This document shows, one piece after another, positions 61,367-64,000 of a DNA stretch of 64,000 nucleotides. The notes below the pieces were generated by a model. That model made no database searches and had not been told where the DNA came from. It worked only from the letters and a program-made list of their open reading frames with translations. The DNA is from Alteromonas_E sp965248545 (GTDB lineage: Bacteria; Pseudomonadota; Gammaproteobacteria; Enterobacterales; Alteromonadaceae), in the NCBI GenBank assembly GCA_965248545.1, contig OZ252110.1, positions 2,108,001 through 2,172,000 of the forward strand, in the 5' to 3' direction. A program made the position numbers and the translations under genes. Within the stretch, counting starts at the first letter, position 1, and every line of letters starts with the position of its first letter.

Positions 61367-61546
61367 ATGGCAACGATTAAAGTCAAACAAACTAAAAGTT
61401 CGATTGGCCGTTTGCCTAAGCACAAAGCTACTTTGGTAGGTTTGGGCTTACGTAAGATCGGTCATGTCCGTGAGTTAGAAGACACCCCAGCCGTTCGTGG
61501 CATGATCAACCGTGTATATTACATGGTTGAGATCGTGGAGGAGTAA
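61367..61546 (+). CDS. rpmD: 50S ribosomal protein L30
   Basis: A 59-residue gene between rpsE and rplO. The sequence MATIKVKQTKSSIGRLPKHK ... LVGLGLRKIGHVRELEDTPAVRGMINRVYYMVEIVEE is canonical L30. The start lies 6 bases after the rpsE stop and the stop 3 bases before rplO, with GGAGGAG at its end serving as the rplO ribosome site. Confidence 0.97.
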   Translation: MATIKVKQTKSSIGRLPKHKATLVGLGLRKIGHVRELEDTPAVRGMINRVYYMVEIVEE

Positions 61547-61549
61547 AAG

Positions 61550-61984
61550 ATGCGTTTAAATACTCTTGCTCCTGCTCCAGGAGCGAAAAATTCTGGTAAG
61601 CGTTTGGGCCGTGGTATCGGTTCTGGTTTAGGTAAGACTGGTGGCCGTGGTCACAAAGGTCAAAAGAGCCGCTCTGGTGGTTCTGTTAAGCCAGGTTTCG
61701 AAGGCGGACAAATGCCAATCCAACGCCGTTTGCCTAAGTTTGGTTTCACATCGCGTGTTGGCTTGGTTTCTGACCAAGTGACCCTATCTGAAATAGCTAA
61801 GGTTGAGGGTGACACTGTTTCTGTTGCAACTTTGAAAGCTGCTGGTCTTATCAAGAAAGACATTCAGTTCGTTAAAGTTATGAAGAGCGGTGAAATCTCT
61901 CGTGCAGTAACGGTAAGCGGTGTAAAGGTTTCAAAAGGTGCGCGTGAAGCGATTGAAGCTGCCGGCGGTAAAGTAGAGGAATAA
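61550..61984 (+). CDS. rplO: 50S ribosomal protein L15
   Basis: The 144 residues begin MRLNTLAPAPGAKNSGKRLGRGIGSGLGKTGGRGHKGQ, the glycine-rich L15 extension, and continue with GGQMPIQRRLPKFGF. Assembles late in the large subunit. Five bases before secY. Confidence 0.98.
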   Translation: MRLNTLAPAPGAKNSGKRLGRGIGSGLGKTGGRGHKGQKSRSGGSVKPGFEGGQMPIQRRLPKFGFTSRVGLVSDQVTLSEIAKVEGDTVSVATLKAAGLIKKDIQFVKVMKSGEISRAVTVSGVKVSKGAREAIEAAGGKVEE

Positions 61985-61989
61985 GCTAG

Positions 61990-63309
61990 ATGGCTAAACC
62001 AGGATTGGATTCAGGCGCGAAAGGCGGTTTGAGCGAGCTTAAATCAAGATTGTTGTTCGTATTCGGTGCGATCGTTGTATTTAGGCTTGGTTCTTATGTG
62101 CCGATCCCTGGCATTGACCCAGCAGTGCTTGCTCAATTATTTGAGCAGCAGAAAGGGACTATCGTTGAAATGTTCAACATGTTCTCTGGTGGTGCACTCG
62201 AACGTGCGTCAGTGCTAGCCCTGGGCATCATGCCTTACATCACAGCTTCGATTATTATGCAGCTATTGTCGGTGGTTCACCCGCCGATGATAGAGCTTAA
62301 GAAAGAAGGTGAGGCAGGGCGTCGTAAGATCAGCCAGTACACGCGTTATTTAACGTTGGTATTAGCGACTTTCCAGTCTATTGGTATTGCGACCGGACTA
62401 CCTAACCTGATTCAAGGTTTGGTAATTGCCCCAGGCTTCGCGTTCTACTTTACAGCTGTAGTGAGTCTAGTGACCGGAACGATGTTCCTTATGTGGCTAG
62501 GTGAGCAAATTACTGAACGAGGTATCGGTAACGGTATTTCGATTTTGATCTTTGCTGGTATTGTTGCTGGTTTGCCTACTGCGTTAGGTCAAACTGCAGA
62601 ACAAGCTCGTCAAGGCGATATCAACTTGTTGTTCTTGTTGTTAATCGGTGCAATTGTTATGGCGCTAACGTACCTTGTGGTATTCGTTGAACGCGCGCAA
62701 CGTCGTATCGTGGTTAACTACGCGAAACAGCAAAAAGGCCGTAAGGTATTTGCTGCTCAAAGCACGCACTTACCACTTAAGGTCAACATGGCTGGGGTTA
62801 TCCCACCTATTTTTGCATCAAGCATCATTTTGTTCCCAGGAACAATTGCCGGTTGGTTCGGTCAGAACGAATCGACAGCTTGGTTAGCAGACGTAGCGCT
62901 ATTGTTGTCTCCTGGTCAGCCTTTGTACGTGATGCTTTATGCCGCAGCGATCATTTTCTTCTGCTATTTCTACACGGCGTTGGTATTCAACCCGCGTGAT
63001 ACTGCAGATAATTTGAAGCGTTCTGGTGCTTTCATCCCGGGTATCCGCCCAGGTGAACAAACCTCACGCTACATCGATAAAGTAATGACTCGCCTCACAT
63101 TAGCTGGTGCGCTCTACATAACCTTTATTTGTTTAGTGCCTGAATTCATGTTGATCGCTTGGAATGTTCCATTCTATTTCGGCGGTACATCACTACTGAT
63201 TATTGTAGTGGTAATCATGGACTTCATGGCGCAGGTGCAGACTCATTTGATGTCACATCAATATGATTCTGTTCTTAAGAAAGCCAATCTTAAAGGCATC
63301 GGCCGATAA
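61990..63309 (+). CDS. secY: Protein translocase channel subunit SecY
   Basis: Ten-helix core of the SecYEG channel in the inner membrane. The 439 residues contain GLSELKSRLLFVFGAIVVFRLGSYVPIPGIDPAVL, the plug-region IVEMFNMFSGGALERASVLALGIMPYITASIIMQLL, the cytoplasmic loop RAQRRIVVNYAKQQKGRKV (SecA/ribosome contact) and FIPGIRPGEQTSRYIDKVMTRLTL. Located in the spc operon as in most bacteria. Highly secure. Confidence 0.98.
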   Translation: MAKPGLDSGAKGGLSELKSRLLFVFGAIVVFRLGSYVPIPGIDPAVLAQLFEQQKGTIVEMFNMFSGGALERASVLALGIMPYITASIIMQLLSVVHPPMIELKKEGEAGRRKISQYTRYLTLVLATFQSIGIATGLPNLIQGLVIAPGFAFYFTAVVSLVTGTMFLMWLGEQITERGIGNGISILIFAGIVAGLPTALGQTAEQARQGDINLLFLLLIGAIVMALTYLVVFVERAQRRIVVNYAKQQKGRKVFAAQSTHLPLKVNMAGVIPPIFASSIILFPGTIAGWFGQNESTAWLADVALLLSPGQPLYVMLYAAAIIFFCYFYTALVFNPRDTADNLKRSGAFIPGIRPGEQTSRYIDKVMTRLTLAGALYITFICLVPEFMLIAWNVPFYFGGTSLLIIVVVIMDFMAQVQTHLMSHQYDSVLKKANLKGIGR

Positions 63310-63333
63310 GTTGGCGTACTACGGAGTGATGTA

Positions 63334-63447
63334 ATGAAAGTTCGTGCATCCGTTAAAAAGATGTGCCGTAACTGCAAAGTCATCAAGCGCAACGGTGTTG
63401 TGCGTGTGATCTGCAGTGAGCCAAAGCATAAGCAAAGGCAAGGCTAA
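63334..63447 (+). CDS. rpmJ: 50S ribosomal protein L36 (zinc type)
   Basis: A 37-residue gene too short for ordinary gene lists. The sequence MKVRASVKKMCRNCKVIKR ... VRVICSEPKHKQRQG has the CxxC ... C ... H zinc ligands (Cys11, Cys14, Cys27, His32) of the zinc-containing L36. Follows secY with the ribosome site CGGAGTG. Confidence 0.97.
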   Translation: MKVRASVKKMCRNCKVIKRNGVVRVICSEPKHKQRQG

Positions 63448-63461
63448 TCAACGCGACGTCT

Positions 63462-63600
63462 ATTTACTTTGCGTGGTATCGGCGATTGTTACCACGCAAG
63501 TTGTACAGTAAATATGCGTTAAAAATTGCAATTTGGTCGACGGGTAAGTATCCTATCGGGCTTTTTAGGTCGTCGACATTAATTTAGAGGAGTGCTGTTA
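63462..63600 (+). promoter_or_regulatory. Alpha operon leader (S4-type autoregulatory RNA) with upstream hairpin
   Basis: Between rpmJ and rpsM. First a large hairpin: TTGCGTGGTA (63469-63478) pairs with TACCACGCAA (63490-63499), extended by ATTTACT (63462-63468) and AGTAAAT (63507-63513). Then GTCGACG (63536-63542) pairs with CGTCGAC (63571-63577) around a segment containing AGTATCCT and CGGGCTTTT, which resembles the Escherichia coli alpha leader pseudoknot bound by ribosomal protein S4 just before the rpsM ribosome site (AGAGGAG, 63586-63592). The comparison is from memory and suggests translational control of rpsM-rpsK onward by S4. Confidence 0.65.
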
Positions 63601-63957
63601 ATGGCCCGTATCGCTGGCATTAACATTCCGGAACACAAGCACGCTGTGATTGCGATTCAGTCAATCTACGGTGTAGGCGCTACACGTGCGAAGAGCATTT
63701 GTGCGGCAGCTGGTGTTGCAGAAGATACCAAGATAAAAGATCTTGATGAAACAACTATTGATAAGCTTCGTGACGAAGTGGCTAAGTTCACTGTTGAAGG
63801 TGACTTGCGCCGTGAAGTCTCTATGAGCATCAAACGTTTGATGGACCTAGGTTGCTTCCGTGGCATTCGCCACCGTCGTAGCTTGCCTCTACGTGGTCAG
63901 CGCACTAAGACTAATGCGCGTACCCGTAAAGGTCCTCGTAAACCTATTAAGAAGTAA
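63601..63957 (+). CDS. rpsM: 30S ribosomal protein S13
   Basis: The 118 residues begin MARIAGINIPEHKHAVIAIQSIYGVGATRAKSIC and end RGQRTKTNARTRKGPRKPIKK, canonical S13, which contacts the P-site tRNA and the 50S subunit. The frame is open three codons earlier (63592), but the ATG at 63601 gives the family start and has AGAGGAG 9 bases before it. First gene of the alpha operon. Confidence 0.98.
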   Translation: MARIAGINIPEHKHAVIAIQSIYGVGATRAKSICAAAGVAEDTKIKDLDETTIDKLRDEVAKFTVEGDLRREVSMSIKRLMDLGCFRGIRHRRSLPLRGQRTKTNARTRKGPRKPIKK

Positions 63958-63971
63958 CGGGGAGTTAAGTT

Positions 63972-64000
63972 ATGGCTAAAGCACCAGCTCGCGCTCGTAA
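63972..64000 (+). CDS. rpsK: 30S ribosomal protein S11, start only
   Basis: Only the first codons lie in the window: MAKAPARAR, the standard S11 beginning. It starts 15 bases after rpsM with GGGGAG nearby. The rest of the gene is outside the window. Confidence 0.9.

Noticed and set aside
1..64000. CRISPR arrays, transposases, phage genes and tRNA or rRNA genes
   Set aside because: No regularly spaced repeats, no transposase or integrase motifs, and no tRNA-like or rRNA segments were seen while reading the window.

Overview
The window looks like chromosomal DNA from a marine gammaproteobacterium, most likely in or near the Alteromonadales. Three things point there. The gene order metF/metJ, malic enzyme, rpmE, priA, ftsN, hslVU is typical of Vibrio/Shewanella/Alteromonas-like genomes. 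A motX gene implies a sodium-driven polar flagellum. Protein sequences of MetJ, UbiEJB, RNase R and the ribosomal proteins closely follow gammaproteobacterial family patterns. No rRNA, tRNA, CRISPR array, transposase or phage gene was seen. Identifications rest on reading translated sequences from memory of the families; no search was run.

Layout. 1-8070: housekeeping block with metF (cut by the window edge), a MetJ operator, metJ, a short malic enzyme, rpmE, priA, ftsN, then a sigma-32-type promoter and hslVU. 8050-13484 (all minus strand): a compact cluster that reads as an undescribed ribosomally made, modified peptide (RiPP) system: HlyD-type adaptor, C39-peptidase ABC exporter, a HTH-only LuxR-type regulator, a two-helix membrane protein, a 73-residue precursor with a double-glycine leader, and an ATP-grasp ligase resembling graspetide (omega-ester/amide) synthetases. 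13964-19992: exported TolB-propeller/amidohydrolase, HD-GYP response regulator, periplasmic solute-binding-like protein. 20035-27560: gor, prlC, a Tag-like glycosylase and the ubiquinone genes ubiE-ubiJ-ubiB. 27646-31087: a cold-shock gene with long leader and a large secreted protein with a GlyGly-CTERM-like tail.

31097-44028: thioesterase and iron alcohol dehydrogenase pair, glutaryl-CoA dehydrogenase, a second orphan binding-protein-like gene, DUF2797, M28 peptidase, fre-ubiD, small hypothetical genes, motX, and a TonB-dependent receptor broken by a one-base frameshift. 44078-50172: PhoD-like phosphatase, rnr-rlmB, a DUF1569-like lipoprotein, PagL. 50425-54940: a Cpx-like module, in which a perfect CpxR-type box precedes an acidic lipoprotein, response regulator and sensor kinase, followed by an EF-hand protein with its own near-match box. 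55176-57486: unknown membrane-anchored protein, ChaC, old yellow enzyme.

57962-64000: the spc ribosomal protein operon (rplN to rpmJ, with secY) and the start of the alpha operon (rpsM, rpsK), with a structured S4-type leader between them. The S10 operon that normally sits directly before rplN is not there; rplN instead has its own upstream region with a stringent-type promoter. The most interesting element is the RiPP cluster: its exporter has an intact cysteine-protease domain, its candidate precursor carries a matching leader, and the core has no cysteine but many Ser/Thr and Asp/Glu/Lys residues, which suits ATP-grasp macrocyclisation.
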